Of a stretch of 64,000 bases of DNA, positions 1 through 9,121 are shown piece by piece. The position numbers were made by a program, and so were the translations under genes. Position 1 is the first letter of the stretch; every line of letters begins with the position of its first letter. Origin of the DNA: Mesorhizobium loti (GTDB lineage: Bacteria > Pseudomonadota > Alphaproteobacteria > Rhizobiales > Rhizobiaceae); assembly GCF_001510895.1 (NCBI RefSeq), contig NZ_LPWA01000104.1, positions 1-64,000 of the forward strand, in the 5' to 3' direction. Below the pieces are notes generated by a model, which did not search any database, was not told the DNA's origin, and was given only the letters and a program-made list of their open reading frames with translations.

Positions 1-93
1 AAGAAACCAAAGGTGGCCATCGTTGCCGTCATGCGCAAGATCGTCGTCACCCTCAATGCCAGGCTCCGGGATGCCATCATTCAACAGAGTTGA
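1..93 (+). CDS. IS110-family transposase, C-terminal fragment (partial)
   Basis: The first 30 codons of the window form an open frame ending in TGA at 91-93, too short to be listed as an ORF but recognisable: KVAIVAVMRKIVVTLNARLRD resembles the conserved tail of IS110/IS116/IS902 transposases (Transposase_20 domain). The gene begins outside the window, so completeness cannot be judged. It lies 30 bp from the end of the convergent LysR gene. Family membership is inferred from the tail motif only. Confidence 0.8.
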   Translation, partial: KKPKVAIVAVMRKIVVTLNARLRDAIIQQS

Positions 94-123
94 TGACGAA
101 GTCGATAGGCTGCTGCCAAAAAG

Positions 124-1043
124 TCAGGCCACTTTCGACAGCTTCTCTTTCGTCTCAGCCCCCTCAAGCAACGCCTCTCGCGCCGACTGCAGCAGAATAT
201 CGGCCAGCCGTGCCGCCACCGGATCGAGCTCGGCATCCTTCTGATGCAGATGCAGCGCCATCTTCGGCAGCGCCGGCAGGCCGAGCACACCGGGCGCGAG
301 CGCTCTGACATTGGCGGGCAGGCCGATATCGGTGCGGATCGTCAGCCCAAGGCCGGCCGCGACCGCCGCCCAGATGCCGCCAAGGCTGGGGCTCGAGAAT
401 GCCATGCGCCAGGCAAGGCCGGCGCGGTCGAGCGTCTCGGTCGCCACGGTTCTGAGCAGGCAGGGCGCCTCGAACACCACCAGCGGCAGCGCTTCGCCGT
501 CGCGGGCAGCTGCTGCAACCGGCTTCGCCGGGCCGATCCAGCGCGCCTGCACGTCGGCGACATGCCGGCTGTAGGGCAGCGTCGTGCCATCGTGCCAGGC
601 GAGCGCGATGTCGAGGCTGCCTGAAAGAACACGCTCGGCAAGCTCGTGGCTGCGTCCTATCCGCGCTTCGATCCGCACCTTGGGATGGGCGCGGGCGAAG
701 CGGCCGAGCACCTCCGGCAGCACGGCCTCGCCGAAATCCTCCTGCAGGCCGAGCCGCACCCAGCCTTCCAGCTCGACGTCACGGATGGCGGAAGCCGCCT
801 CGTCATTGAGCTCGATCAGGCGCCGCGCATAGCCGAGCATGGTTTCCCCGGCTTCCGTGAGCGCCAGGCCGCGCCCCGCCTTGCGGAAGATCGGCGTCGC
901 CGCCTGCTCCTCAAGCTTTTTCAGCTGCGCGCTGACGGCTGAGGTCGAGCGTCCAAGCCGCTCGGCCGCCTTGGCGAAGCTGCCCAGTTCCATGCCGGTG
1001 ACGAAAGTCTGAGGACGTCGAGATCGAAGGTGACGCGTCGCAT
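124..1043 (-). CDS. LysR-family transcriptional regulator (single-base frameshift near its start)
   Basis: This is a LysR-type regulator with an N-terminal winged helix-turn-helix (MELGSFAKAAERLGRSTSAVS) followed by a substrate-binding effector domain, about 305 residues if restored. The apparent ATG at 993 lies inside the HTH. Upstream in another frame is the usual LysR opening MRRVTFDLDVLR, starting at ATG 1043 and joining after one base is restored near 1009 (R-T-F-V-T-G). It is divergent from the MFS transporter at 1159, and such LysR genes usually control the divergent neighbour; a palindrome lies between them. Effector unknown. The frameshift is most likely a sequence error. Confidence 0.85.
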
Positions 1044-1091
1044 GAGATCGTCCTTCTTTTCAGGATTATCAATCAAAAACTTCCTAATTTT

Positions 1092-1119
1092 ATGGATGAA
1101 GCTATGGCGCTACATCCAT
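1092..1119. promoter_or_regulatory. Inverted repeat, candidate LysR operator
   Basis: A perfect 7-bp inverted repeat, ATGGATG-N14-CATCCAT, lies in the divergent spacer between the LysR gene and the MFS transporter gene, 40 bp before the transporter ATG. Position and symmetry fit a regulator-binding site; binding by the neighbouring LysR protein is inference. Confidence 0.5.
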
Positions 1120-1158
1120 CCCGTCAAGGCCGGCCACCGGCGTAACGGGAATGGAATC

Positions 1159-2433
1159 ATGTCAGCCATCGTCACCCGCAACGACTGCCAATCGCCTGCG
1201 CGAGACGCCGGAGTTTCAACCGGCCGAACCTTCGGACCCAACCATCGCTGGAAGGTGCTGGGCATCGGCGTCGCCGCCAATGCCGGCTTCTCCGCCACCT
1301 TCTCCGGCATTCCGGCAACTGCGGTGGTGATGCGCCAGGGCTACCATCTCGGCAATGCCGAGCTCGGCCTGGCGCTCGGTCTGCTCGGCCTCGGCGTGGC
1401 GTTGAGCGAATTGCCCTGGGGCGTGCTCACCGACCGCTGGGGCGACCGCCGGGTGCTGTTGACCGGGCTCGGCGCCACGGCGGCATGGCTGTTCTTCATG
1501 GCGATGCTCGTCGTGCCGACGAAGCTTGCCGTTCCGGGCGTCGTGCTGCTTTCGGCGAGCCTGCTCGTTGCCGGCCTGCTCGGCGGCAGCGTCAACGGCT
1601 CCAGCGGCCGCGCCATCATGGGCTGGTTCGCACAAGGCGAGCGCGGCTTTGCCATGAGCATCAGGCAGACGGCGGTGCCGCTCGGCGGCGGGCTTGGCGC
1701 GCTCGTCTTGCCGTCGCTTGCCCTGGCGCTGGGCTTTGCCGCGGTCTTCGGTCTGCTTGCGGCTCTATCCGCCCTCTCGGCCTTCTTTGCCTGGCGCTGG
1801 CTGCACGAGCCGCCGGCGCAAGGCGATGCGCACGCAACCGCCGTGACGAGCGGTCCGGCGCCGCTGCGCAACATCGAGGTCTGGCGCATTTCGACGGCCA
1901 TCGGTCTGCTCTGCTTCCCGCAGGTGGCGGTGCTCACCTTCGCCTTCGTCTTCCTGCATGACTTCGCCGGCATGGGCACATGGGTGACCAGTGCCAGCCT
2001 TGCTATAGTGCAGACCGGCGCCATGATGATGCGTGTCTGGAGCGGCCGCTTCACCGACCGCCACGGCAACCGCCGTCCGTTCCTCAGGCTCTGCGCCGCG
2101 CTCAGCGCGCTGGCCTTCCTGGTCCTGTGGTTGCTGGCGGTCGCCGCGGCCTGGCAGCCGGTGCTGATGTTGCTCCTGCCCGTCATGGTGGTCGTGGCCG
2201 GCATCGCCGTCTCGGCCTGGCATGGCGTTGCCTATACCGAGCTTGCCACGCTCGCCGGCGCCGGCCATGTCGGCACCGCGCTCAGCCTCGCCAACACCCT
2301 TGTCTTCGTCGGCTTCTGCCTGGTGCCGATCGCCATCCCCTGGCTGTTGCTTGTCTTTGCATGGCCTGGCGTGTGGCTGGCAGCAGCGATCTGCGCAGCG
2401 ATCGCCTGGCCGATCTTCCTGCGCCCAGCCTGA
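1159..2433 (+). CDS. MFS transporter
   Basis: This is a major facilitator superfamily permease of about 424 residues with roughly twelve hydrophobic segments. The loop between TM2 and TM3 carries the MFS signature (GVLTDRWGDRR), and a related loop (SGRFTDRHGNRR) follows in the second half, as expected for two six-helix bundles. I chose ATG 1159 (MSAIVTRND): the in-frame ATG at 1030 would overlap the start of the divergent LysR gene and swallow the palindrome. Substrate is unknown. It is probably controlled by the divergent LysR protein. Confidence 0.85.
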   Translation: MSAIVTRNDCQSPARDAGVSTGRTFGPNHRWKVLGIGVAANAGFSATFSGIPATAVVMRQGYHLGNAELGLALGLLGLGVALSELPWGVLTDRWGDRRVLLTGLGATAAWLFFMAMLVVPTKLAVPGVVLLSASLLVAGLLGGSVNGSSGRAIMGWFAQGERGFAMSIRQTAVPLGGGLGALVLPSLALALGFAAVFGLLAALSALSAFFAWRWLHEPPAQGDAHATAVTSGPAPLRNIEVWRISTAIGLLCFPQVAVLTFAFVFLHDFAGMGTWVTSASLAIVQTGAMMMRVWSGRFTDRHGNRRPFLRLCAALSALAFLVLWLLAVAAAWQPVLMLLLPVMVVVAGIAVSAWHGVAYTELATLAGAGHVGTALSLANTLVFVGFCLVPIAIPWLLLVFAWPGVWLAAAICAAIAWPIFLRPA

Positions 2434-2562
2434 TTCACCCAGCCTGATTCTCGGCCGGCTTGCCTTCAACATGAAAAAAACACGATCGATGTCGTTAACC
2501 GCCCATCAAGGTTAATGCTTCATTTTGGCTCTCTGGGGTCAGTAGCGTTTCTGGAGAGTTCC

Positions 2563-3743
2563 GTGCATCGACGCGTGTTAAAGCGGCTCGTCGCCGCCGC
2601 CGTTGCGAATAAACCTTCCTTCCTTCCTCCTTTGGTTCTGGGGCTCGGCTTCTGGGTCGCTTTCCGTCCGTCGTCGCCTATCAGGACATGGCGAGCCTCG
2701 TTTCCGGGCTGGAGTCGCCCAGCCATCGCTGGAACGCCTATGTCGAAAAATCCGTTGCCGGTTCGGTGCATGCCGCCGAGATGCCGTTCGTCGATTCGGC
2801 TGCCACGGGCTCGATCTCCGGCTCCGGCGTGGACTTGCCGGGCGTCGGCACCGTGGCGTTCCGCGGCAAGGGTAATGTCGCCGGCGCGACGCCTGATGAG
2901 GACCGCGTCGTACGCTCCGACAAGAAGGGCCGCCTTGTCCAGGTGTCACCGGTGGCGCCGCCGAAGAATTTCAGCGCCGGCTCGATCTTCGAGCGCACCT
3001 CCTCGCTGCTTCGCCCCGCGATGGACAGTGGCCTGAAGCTCACTTTCGCCAAGCCTGGCATCAAGGGCAAGGAAGTCCAGATCGCGCAGGCCTTCCACAT
3101 CCGCGAGGACAAGAAGCCCGATCCCGGCCTGCCGGCGGCTCTCGTCGCTCTCGTCAACAACGACAAGCCGGATATCCTTGCTACCGCCTATGCCCAGTCG
3201 GCGCCGGACTATGCCAAGGCCTCGCCCTTCGAGGCACTGCTGCAGGACGATCCGAACAACGGCCGCTTCATCCCGCCGATGGGCAAGGGCGACCATGAAT
3301 GGATGCAGAACCCGCTGCCGGCGGCCGTCTTCTCCAAACCGGAACAGGAATGCCTCGCCAAGGGCATCTATTTCGAGGCGCGCAGCGAGCCGGCGCGCGG
3401 CCAGGCCGCCGTTGCGCAGGTGATCCTCAACCGCGTCCGCAACCCGGCCTATCCGAAGACGATCTGCGGCGTCGTCTACCAGAACGACAACTGGTTCAAT
3501 CGCTGCCAGTTCTCCTTCGCCTGCGACGGCAGGAAGAAGCGCATCACCGATCCGGCCTCCTATAAGACCGCCCAGGAAGTCGCCATGGCGGTCACCGCCG
3601 GCAAGATCTTCATTCCCGAGGTCGGGTCCTCGACGCACTACTACGCCAACTACGTCCATCCCGGCTGGGCGCGTGCCATGCAGCGCATGACCAGGATCGG
3701 CCTGCATATTTTCTATCGCACCTATGGCGGCGGCTGGAGCTGA
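2563..3743 (+). CDS. SleB/CwlJ-type cell wall hydrolase (single-base frameshift in N-terminal part)
   Basis: The C-terminal 140 residues are a Hydrolase_2 (SleB) domain: the motif CLAKGIYFEARSEP holds the presumed catalytic Glu, followed by VILNRVRNPAYPKTICGVVYQ and STHYYANYVHPGWA. These enzymes cleave peptidoglycan glycan strands. The downstream frame first shows a Met at 2688, but the signal-anchor segment (FLPPLVLGLGFWVAF) lies upstream in another frame that begins at GTG 2563, 5 bases after a GGAGAG ribosome site. Adding one C near 2665 (CCG to CCCG) gives a continuous FPSVVAYQDMASLV. The middle (residues ~60-200) is low-similarity linker. Probably periplasmic and membrane-anchored. Confidence 0.85.
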
Positions 3744-3946
3744 GCCGTTTAGGCGGCTCGAACTGAGCCGCTTGATCGACGCGCTGCGGCAACGCTCTTT
3801 GACGCTCGCCGCGCGCAGCATTCGGCGCGGCTCGCCGGGTGGATTCGCGCCGAGTCCTCGCGCGGGCATAACGGGCACGATGTCGCACCTGAATAAGCCA
3901 TTGATTTAAAATGCAAAAATACACCACTTCGAAGTTCGGCCCGTGG

Positions 3947-3976
3947 CTTGACGGGCGCGGACCCTCTAACTATGTT
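3947..3976 (+). promoter_or_regulatory. Probable promoter of the ATP synthase Fo operon
   Basis: CTTGACG and CTATGTT are separated by about 17 bp, close to the alphaproteobacterial housekeeping consensus (CTTGAC - 17 bp - CTATAT). The site lies about 60 bp upstream of the atpI start at 4034, in the 290-bp gap after the cell wall hydrolase gene. Confidence 0.6.
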
Positions 3977-4033
3977 GCCGGCGACTTTAGAAGCGGACGG
4001 ACGATGACAGTCTGCCCGGGCAGGGGGGTTGCG

Positions 4034-4426
4034 ATGGCCAACAAAAACGGGCCAGACGGAACCGGAGAAACCGGCCGCGGCAAACAGCATGAAGGCGCTA
4101 TCCGCGACGACGAACTTGAGCGCCGCCGGCGCGAGCTTGAAGCATCGCTTGCATCAAGACGCACGGACCGGCTCGAGGGGAAAGACGAAGCGAAAGCTGC
4201 GACCGGTTACGGTCAGGCACTGAAGCTGTCCAGCGAGTTCATCGCCGGAGTGGTGGTTGGTGTCGGCTTGGGCTGGATCATCGACCGCCTGGCGGGAACA
4301 GCGCCTTGGGGTCTGATCGTCGGCCTGTTGCTGGGCTTTGGCGCCGGTATACTCAATGTCCTGCGTTCTGCGGGACTGGCGCCGCAATTCGGTCAGGGCG
4401 GCGAGCCGCCCGAGCCGAAGGAATGA
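4034..4426 (+). CDS. atpI: F0F1 ATP synthase subunit I (AtpI/AtpZ type)
   Basis: A small membrane protein of 130 residues heading the Fo operon. The first 55 residues are charged (ELERRRRELEASLASRR). Two hydrophobic hairpin helices follow, with a glycine-rich turn (EFIAGVVVGVGLGWIIDRLAG), typical of the AtpI/AtpZ family that helps assemble the c-ring and may handle Mg2+. Start chosen at ATG 4034 (MANKNG) because an AGGGGGG ribosome site lies just upstream; in-frame ATGs at 3911 and 4004 would put the promoter inside the gene. Confidence 0.9.
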   Translation: MANKNGPDGTGETGRGKQHEGAIRDDELERRRRELEASLASRRTDRLEGKDEAKAATGYGQALKLSSEFIAGVVVGVGLGWIIDRLAGTAPWGLIVGLLLGFGAGILNVLRSAGLAPQFGQGGEPPEPKE

Positions 4427-4491
4427 GATGAGGCGCCGCAAGGCGCGAAAGCGAACTTAGAAGCCGGTTGTGGCTTTGACGGGGATAAAAA

Positions 4492-5250
4492 GTGGCTGCT
4501 GACAAGGTCGATCCGATCCACCAGTTCCAGATCCATCCGCTCATCCCGATTCACATCGGCGGCTACGACGTCTCTTTCACCAACTCCTCTCTGTTCATGG
4601 TCGTGACGATCGTCGTCGCTTCCGCCTTCCTTTACATGAGCACCGCCAGCCGCAGCCTCATTCCGGGCCGCCTGCAGTCGATCTCTGAAATGGCCTACGA
4701 ATTCGTCGGCAACATGCTGCGCGACGCGGCGGGCAAGCAGGGGATGCAGTTCTTCCCGCTGGTGTTCTCGCTGTTCATGTTCGTGCTGGTCGCCAACCTG
4801 ATCGGCCTGTTCCCCTATTTCTTCACCGTCACCAGCCACATCATCGTCACCTTCACGCTGGCCGCGCTGGTCATCGGCACCGTCATCGTCTACGGCTTCG
4901 CCAAGCACGGCCTCGGCTTCCTCAAGCTGTTCGTGCCGCACGGCGTGCCCGTCTATCTTCTGCCGCTGGTGGTGGCGATCGAAGTCATTTCCTTCGTTTC
5001 GCGCCCCGTCAGCCTCTCGGTTCGTCTTTTCGCCAACATGCTGGCCGGCCACATCACGCTGAAGGTGTTTTCGGGCTTCGTCGTCAGCCTCAGCGCGCTG
5101 GGCGCCGTCGGCATCGCCGGCTCGGTTCTGCCTTTAGCCATGGCTGTCGCGCTGACGGCGCTGGAGCTGCTGGTCGCTTTCCTGCAGGCCTATGTCTTCG
5201 CGGTGCTGACTTGCATGTATCTGAACGACGCTCTGCACCCGAGCCACTGA
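4492..5250 (+). CDS. atpB: F0F1 ATP synthase subunit a
   Basis: Subunit a of the proton channel, 252 residues, starting with GTG (the ATP-synthase reading begins [18 protein letters not shown]). Five to six transmembrane helices are visible; the essential helix carries the conserved arginine in [17 protein letters not shown], and the last helix ends [26 protein letters not shown]. It conducts protons between the periplasm and the c-ring. It sits 65 bp after atpI and 76 bp before atpE in the same operon. The F1 genes are not in this window, as is usual in Rhizobiales. Confidence 0.97.
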   Translation: MAADKVDPIHQFQIHPLIPIHIGGYDVSFTNSSLFMVVTIVVASAFLYMSTASRSLIPGRLQSISEMAYEFVGNMLRDAAGKQGMQFFPLVFSLFMFVLVANLIGLFPYFFTVTSHIIVTFTLAALVIGTVIVYGFAKHGLGFLKLFVPHGVPVYLLPLVVAIEVISFVSRPVSLSVRLFANMLAGHITLKVFSGFVVSLSALGAVGIAGSVLPLAMAVALTALELLVAFLQAYVFAVLTCMYLNDALHPSH

Positions 5251-5326
5251 TCGATTTCACCGGCGCCCCGGCGCCAGCATACCCAACGTACCAACTGCAA
5301 CGACTACGAAACCTCAGGAGTTTGAC

Positions 5327-5551
5327 ATGGAAGTAAATGCAGCAGCTGCGATCGGCGCCGGTATCGCTTGCCTCGGCATGGGCGGCGCGGGCATCGGCCT
5401 CGGCAACATTTTCGGCAGCTATCTCTCGGGCGCGCTCCGCAACCCGTCGGCAGCCGACGGCCAGTTCGGCCGCCTGATCTTCGGCTTCGCCGTGACCGAA
5501 GCTCTGGGCATCTTCTCGCTCCTCATCGCGCTGCTCCTGGTCTTCAAGTAA
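5327..5551 (+). CDS. atpE: F0F1 ATP synthase subunit c
   Basis: The proteolipid of the rotor ring, 74 residues: two helices joined by the polar loop RNPSAADGQ. The ion-carrying acid is Glu58 ([10 protein letters not shown]). The glycine-rich first helix ([17 protein letters not shown]) packs the ring. A CAGGAG ribosome site lies 8 bases before the ATG. Length and composition are standard for alphaproteobacterial subunit c. Confidence 0.97.
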   Translation: MEVNAAAAIGAGIACLGMGGAGIGLGNIFGSYLSGALRNPSAADGQFGRLIFGFAVTEALGIFSLLIALLLVFK

Positions 5552-5613
5552 GAAGCACGCGCTGACGAAAGGGGCCGCATGGTGCGGCCCCGCCGTATGG
5601 ACAGGGGAATGAG

Positions 5614-6195
5614 ATGTTTGTGACATCTGCCTTTGCGCAAGAGTCTGCGCCGGCTGCGGCCGAAGGCGAGACGCATGCGGGCACTGCCGTGCCTGCCGAG
5701 GCGCATGAAACGTTCCCGCCGTTCAATGCCGAGACCTTCCCGTCGCAGATCCTGTGGCTGGTCATCACCTTCGGGCTCTTCTATCTGTTCCTGAAGCGGG
5801 TTGTGATGCCGCGCGTCGGCGGTATCATCGACGTCCGCAACGACCGCATCACCCAGGATCTCGACCACGCCGCCAGGCTGAAGGGCGAGGCGGACGCTGC
5901 CGTTGCCGCTTATGAGCAGGAATTGGCGGAAGCCAAGGCCAACGCCAACAAGATCGGCCAGCAGGCGAGCGACGCCGCCAAGAGCGAAGCCGAAAGCACG
6001 CGCAAGAAGCTCGAGGCGGAACTCGAGAAGAAGCTCGGCGAGGCCGAGGCGAGCATCGCCTCGATCAAGGCCAAGGCGATGAAGGAAGTCGGCACGATCG
6101 CCGAGGACACCACGTCGGCCATCGTCGAGGCGTTGGTCGGCGGCAAGACCGACAAGGCCGAGATCTCGGCCGCGGTCAAATCCGCGACCCGGTGA
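5614..6195 (+). CDS. atpF': F0F1 ATP synthase subunit b'
   Basis: The first of two paralogous stalk subunits, 193 residues. An unusually long N-terminal extension (MFVTSAFAQESAPAAAEGE) precedes the single membrane helix (ILWLVITFGLFYLFL), followed by a long alanine/glutamate/lysine-rich coiled coil that forms the peripheral stator with subunit b. The split into b' and b is characteristic of phototrophs and alphaproteobacteria. It is 10 bp upstream of atpF, so translation is probably coupled. Confidence 0.93.
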   Translation: MFVTSAFAQESAPAAAEGETHAGTAVPAEAHETFPPFNAETFPSQILWLVITFGLFYLFLKRVVMPRVGGIIDVRNDRITQDLDHAARLKGEADAAVAAYEQELAEAKANANKIGQQASDAAKSEAESTRKKLEAELEKKLGEAEASIASIKAKAMKEVGTIAEDTTSAIVEALVGGKTDKAEISAAVKSATR

Positions 6196-6205
6196 GGAGG
6201 GCATC

Positions 6206-6697
6206 ATGGACGCCACATCACTCGCGACGCTCTGGGCAACGATTGCCCTGATCATCTTCCTCGGCGCCGTCATCTATCTGAAGGTGCCTGGCATGCTCGC
6301 CAAGTCGCTCGATACCCGTGCGGCCAAGATCAGCAGCGAGCTCGACGAAGCGCGCCGCCTGCGCGAGGAGGCCCAGCAGCTGCTCGGCCAATACCAGCAG
6401 AAGCGCAAGGAAGCCGAGAAGGAGGCCGCCGACATCGTCGCCGCCGCCAAGCGCGAGGCTGAGCTGCTCGCTTCGGAAGCGCATAAGAAGACCGAGGACT
6501 ATGTCGCCCGGCGCACCGCGTTGGCCGAGCAGAAGATCAGCCAGGCCGAACGCGAAGCGATCGGCGAGGTGCGCGCCAGCGCCGTCGACATCGCCGTCGA
6601 GGCCGCGCGCGCGCTGCTCGCCGCCAAGGTCGACGCCAAGGCCGGAGCGGACCTCTTCAAGTCCGCACTGCAGGACGTGAAGGCCAAGCTGAACTGA
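6206..6697 (+). CDS. atpF: F0F1 ATP synthase subunit b
   Basis: Second stalk subunit, 163 residues: one N-terminal membrane helix (LWATIALIIFLGAVIYL), then an uninterrupted charged coiled coil (residues ~30-140; DEARRLREEAQQLLGQYQQK) and a short C-terminal helix that contacts F1. It partners with b' to hold the catalytic head still. It is the last gene of the operon; a strong terminator follows 23 bp later. Confidence 0.95.
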   Translation: MDATSLATLWATIALIIFLGAVIYLKVPGMLAKSLDTRAAKISSELDEARRLREEAQQLLGQYQQKRKEAEKEAADIVAAAKREAELLASEAHKKTEDYVARRTALAEQKISQAEREAIGEVRASAVDIAVEAARALLAAKVDAKAGADLFKSALQDVKAKLN

Positions 6698-6719
6698 CGA
6701 GTTTCGCGGTTGCGAAATC

Positions 6720-6752
6720 AAAAAGCCGCCTGGGCAACTCGGCGGCTTTTTT
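6720..6752 (+). terminator. Rho-independent terminator of the atp operon
   Basis: A GCCGCC - 10-base loop - GGCGGC stem, preceded by A-rich sequence and followed by six T residues, 23 bp after the atpF stop. Confidence 0.9.
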
Positions 6753-6767
6753 GTTGTTTCGCGGATA

Positions 6768-6920
6768 ATCTCCCCCCTCGAGGGGGAGATGTCGCCGAAG
6801 GCGACAGAGGGGGTCGTTGCGCATAGAGCTCGACGCTCTGTGTGACGAGAGAGGGCGTCGGCGCTTCACGCGCGGCGACCCCCTCTGCCTGCCGGCCATC
6901 TCCCCCTCAAGGGGGGAGAT
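6768..6920. repeat. Rhizobial palindromic intergenic element, copy 1
   Basis: A 153-bp element bounded by near-perfect 23-bp inverted ends (6768-6790 and 6898-6920, each a C-run/G-run hairpin around TCGA or TCAA). Inside are GTCGCCGAAGGCGACAGAGG on the left and CCCCTCTGCCTGCCGGCCAT on the right. A second copy lies inside glyS at 22179-22335. Here it occupies the gap between the convergent atpF and rnhB genes, whose stop is 6 bp away. Confidence 0.9.
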
Positions 6921-6925
6921 TACGC

Positions 6926-7621
6926 TCACTCCAGCCCGACGAGAATCTCTTCCTCTTCCACCTCGACGCCACCCTGCCGGAACGGCGCAAACGAGGCGCG
7001 GTGCAGTCTTGCCACCGGGCCATGCGCCTCGATCGCGGTCCGGTGCCGGACCGTCGCATAGCCCATATGCACTTCGAAGCCATAATGTTCGTGATGGCCG
7101 CCGCAGCCGCACATCATGCGGTCGCGCATCACCTTGGCGACGATCGAGGCCGCGGCGATCGACTGCGAGCGCTGGTCGCCTTTGATCAGTGCGCGGCCTT
7201 CGCAGGGCAGCCCCGGCGGCACGTCGCGGCCGTCGGCCAAGGCCAGCTTCGGCTGCAGCGACAGGCTGGCGGCGGCGCGGCGCATCGCTTCCAGGCTGGC
7301 TTTCAAAATGTTGCTGTTGTCGATGCCTTCGGCGCTGATAGAGGCCATCGAGACGCTGAGCGCCGAGCCCAGGATTTTCAGAAACAGCGCCTCGCGCTGC
7401 AGGTGGGTGAGGCGCTTGGAATCGTCGAGGCCTTCGGGAATGTTGGCGGGATCGAGCACCACCGCAGCCGCGACCACCGGACCGGCGAGCGGCCCGCGCC
7501 CTGCCTCATCCATGCCCGCGACCGGCCACAGCCCGTCGGCCATCGCCTTCGTCTCAATGGAGAAGTCGGGCTTCTCTACAATTTCAAAGAGAAGCGGAGA
7601 ATCGGAACGCGCGCGAGCCAT
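6926..7621 (-). CDS. rnhB: Ribonuclease HII
   Basis: Removes ribonucleotides misincorporated in DNA and RNA of RNA-DNA hybrids. The N-terminal catalytic motif [13 protein letters not shown] supplies the first two acidic metal ligands; [15 protein letters not shown] and DDSKRL motifs follow. The last 30 residues end in an acidic tail ([10 protein letters not shown]). Start chosen at ATG 7621 (MARARSDSP), giving about 231 residues; the longer frame from 7699 adds an Arg-rich stretch without family support. Convergent with atpF. Confidence 0.93.
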   Translation of the reverse strand: MARARSDSPLLFEIVEKPDFSIETKAMADGLWPVAGMDEAGRGPLAGPVVAAAVVLDPANIPEGLDDSKRLTHLQREALFLKILGSALSVSMASISAEGIDNSNILKASLEAMRRAAASLSLQPKLALADGRDVPPGLPCEGRALIKGDQRSQSIAAASIVAKVMRDRMMCGCGGHHEHYGFEVHMGYATVRHRTAIEAHGPVARLHRASFAPFRQGGVEVEEEEILVGLE

Positions 7622-7792
7622 GGTGCGGCGAGGTTCGCATCGGCTCCGATTCTCCGCAAGTCCCTCCGGGTCGGATGGGGCGTCGGACCGGGAGGGCACC
7701 GTCTCACGGCCGGGGGACAGGGGCCGGACGGGATTCTTGAAATGGATCGCAACTCCAGAGAGAAAAATCGCTTTATCTGAAATTGCTTAGCG

Positions 7793-7812
7793 CCGGCCTC
7801 CTACGGCCGGCA
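7793..7812. other. GC-rich hairpin after the radical SAM gene
   Basis: A perfect 7-bp stem GCCGGCC/GGCCGGC with a 6-base loop, 7 bp beyond the stop of the minus-strand radical SAM gene. There is no clear T-run, so it could be a weak terminator or an RNA-stabilising hairpin. The rest of the 197-bp gap to rnhB (7622-7818) shows nothing else clear. Confidence 0.5.
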
Positions 7813-7818
7813 TAATTA

Positions 7819-9024
7819 TCAAAGCAGCATCAGCTGCTCGCCGGCGCCTGAGCCTGCGACGAATTGGTCGGTCCGAAGTTGCCGCCGCTCGACATTGAGA
7901 CCGAGCCGCTTGGCGGCGATCTCGAAGCGACGGCCGATCTGCCAGGCATACGGACCGGCGCCCTTCATGCGCTTGCCCCATTCCGAATCGTAATCCTTGC
8001 CGTCGCGCATCGACCGGATCAGCGACATCACATGCCGGTAGCGGTCCGGATAGTGGCGCAGCAGCCAGTCCTTGAAGATCGGCGCCACTTCGAGCGGCAG
8101 CCGCAGCACGACATAGCCTGCTTCCCTGGCGCCGGCGGCACGCGCCGAATCGAGGATGCGCTCCATCTCCGGATCGTTGAGGCCCGGAATGATCGGCGCC
8201 ACCATGACCGAAGCCGGGATGCCGGCATCCGAAAGTTGCCTGATCGCTTCCAGCCGCTTCGTCGGCGTCGAGGCGCGCGGCTCCATGGTGCGCGCCAGCA
8301 TGCGGTCGAGCGTCGTCACCGACAGCGCCACCTTGGCAAGGCCGCGCTCGGCCATGCGCGACAGGATGTCGATGTCGCGCGTCACCAGCGCCGACTTGGT
8401 GACGATGCCGACCGGATGGCCGCGCGCCTCCAGCACTTCGAGGATCTCGCGCATGATCCGGTACTGCTTCTCGATCGGCTGGTAGGGATCGGTGTTGGTG
8501 CCGATGGCGATGGTGCGCGGCTGGTAGCCGGGCTTCGACAATTCCCTGTCCAGCATGCGTGCCGCGTCCGGCTTGGCGAACAGCTTCGATTCGAAATCGA
8601 GCCCCGGCGACAGGCCCATGAAGGAATGCGTCGGCCTCGCGAAGCAGTAGACGCAGCCATGCTCGCAGCCGCGATAGGGGTTGATCGAACGGTCGAAGGA
8701 AATGTCCGGCGACTCGTTGCGGGTGATGATGGTGCGCGGCTTCTCGACCTGCACCTCGGTCTTGAAGGGCGGCAGCTCTTCCAGCGAGTTCCAGCCGTCG
8801 TCGAACACGTGCCGGCTGACCGGCTCGAACCGGCCGGACGGATTGATGCCGGCCGAACGTCCGCGATTGCGATCGGGGCGGACGCGCATGCCGCTCTGTT
8901 CGATCATGGCATTGGCCATCTCAGCTCTGCCTGCTCCGAAGGCAGCTATGTCGGCGCGGACGATCTGTTCCATTTTCGCCCTCTCCCAGGGACTGTCGGC
9001 AGGCTGTCGAATCGCTCTGTTCAT
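7819..9024 (-). CDS. Radical SAM protein, PA0069 family
   Basis: A radical S-adenosylmethionine protein of about 401 residues. The iron-sulfur motif is CEHGCVYCF (Cx3CxxC) in the first third, preceded by NPYRGCEHG as in the PA0069 / SplB-related family. Other visible blocks are IGTNTDPYQPIEK and LSVTTLDRMLARTMEPR, and the C-terminus holds YDSEWGKRMKGAGPYAWQI. The reaction of this family is not known to me. Start placed at ATG 9024 (MNRAIRQPADSPWERAK). Divergent from the glycosyltransferase-like gene at 9122. Confidence 0.88.
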   Translation of the reverse strand: MNRAIRQPADSPWERAKMEQIVRADIAAFGAGRAEMANAMIEQSGMRVRPDRNRGRSAGINPSGRFEPVSRHVFDDGWNSLEELPPFKTEVQVEKPRTIITRNESPDISFDRSINPYRGCEHGCVYCFARPTHSFMGLSPGLDFESKLFAKPDAARMLDRELSKPGYQPRTIAIGTNTDPYQPIEKQYRIMREILEVLEARGHPVGIVTKSALVTRDIDILSRMAERGLAKVALSVTTLDRMLARTMEPRASTPTKRLEAIRQLSDAGIPASVMVAPIIPGLNDPEMERILDSARAAGAREAGYVVLRLPLEVAPIFKDWLLRHYPDRYRHVMSLIRSMRDGKDYDSEWGKRMKGAGPYAWQIGRRFEIAAKRLGLNVERRQLRTDQFVAGSGAGEQLMLL

Positions 9025-9121
9025 GAAACTATTCCTATTTTGCCGATGAGAACAAAGCAAGAACTTTTTCGATTGGGACCCGCAACTGGCGCATCGCTTG
9101 GCTTTCCGCTATTCGGCTAGG

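Noticed and set aside
3744..3946. Possible RNA gene in the gap before the atp operon
   Set aside because: Only a GAGCCG/CGGCTC hairpin after the hydrolase stop is seen; no tRNA or other RNA gene structure could be supported.
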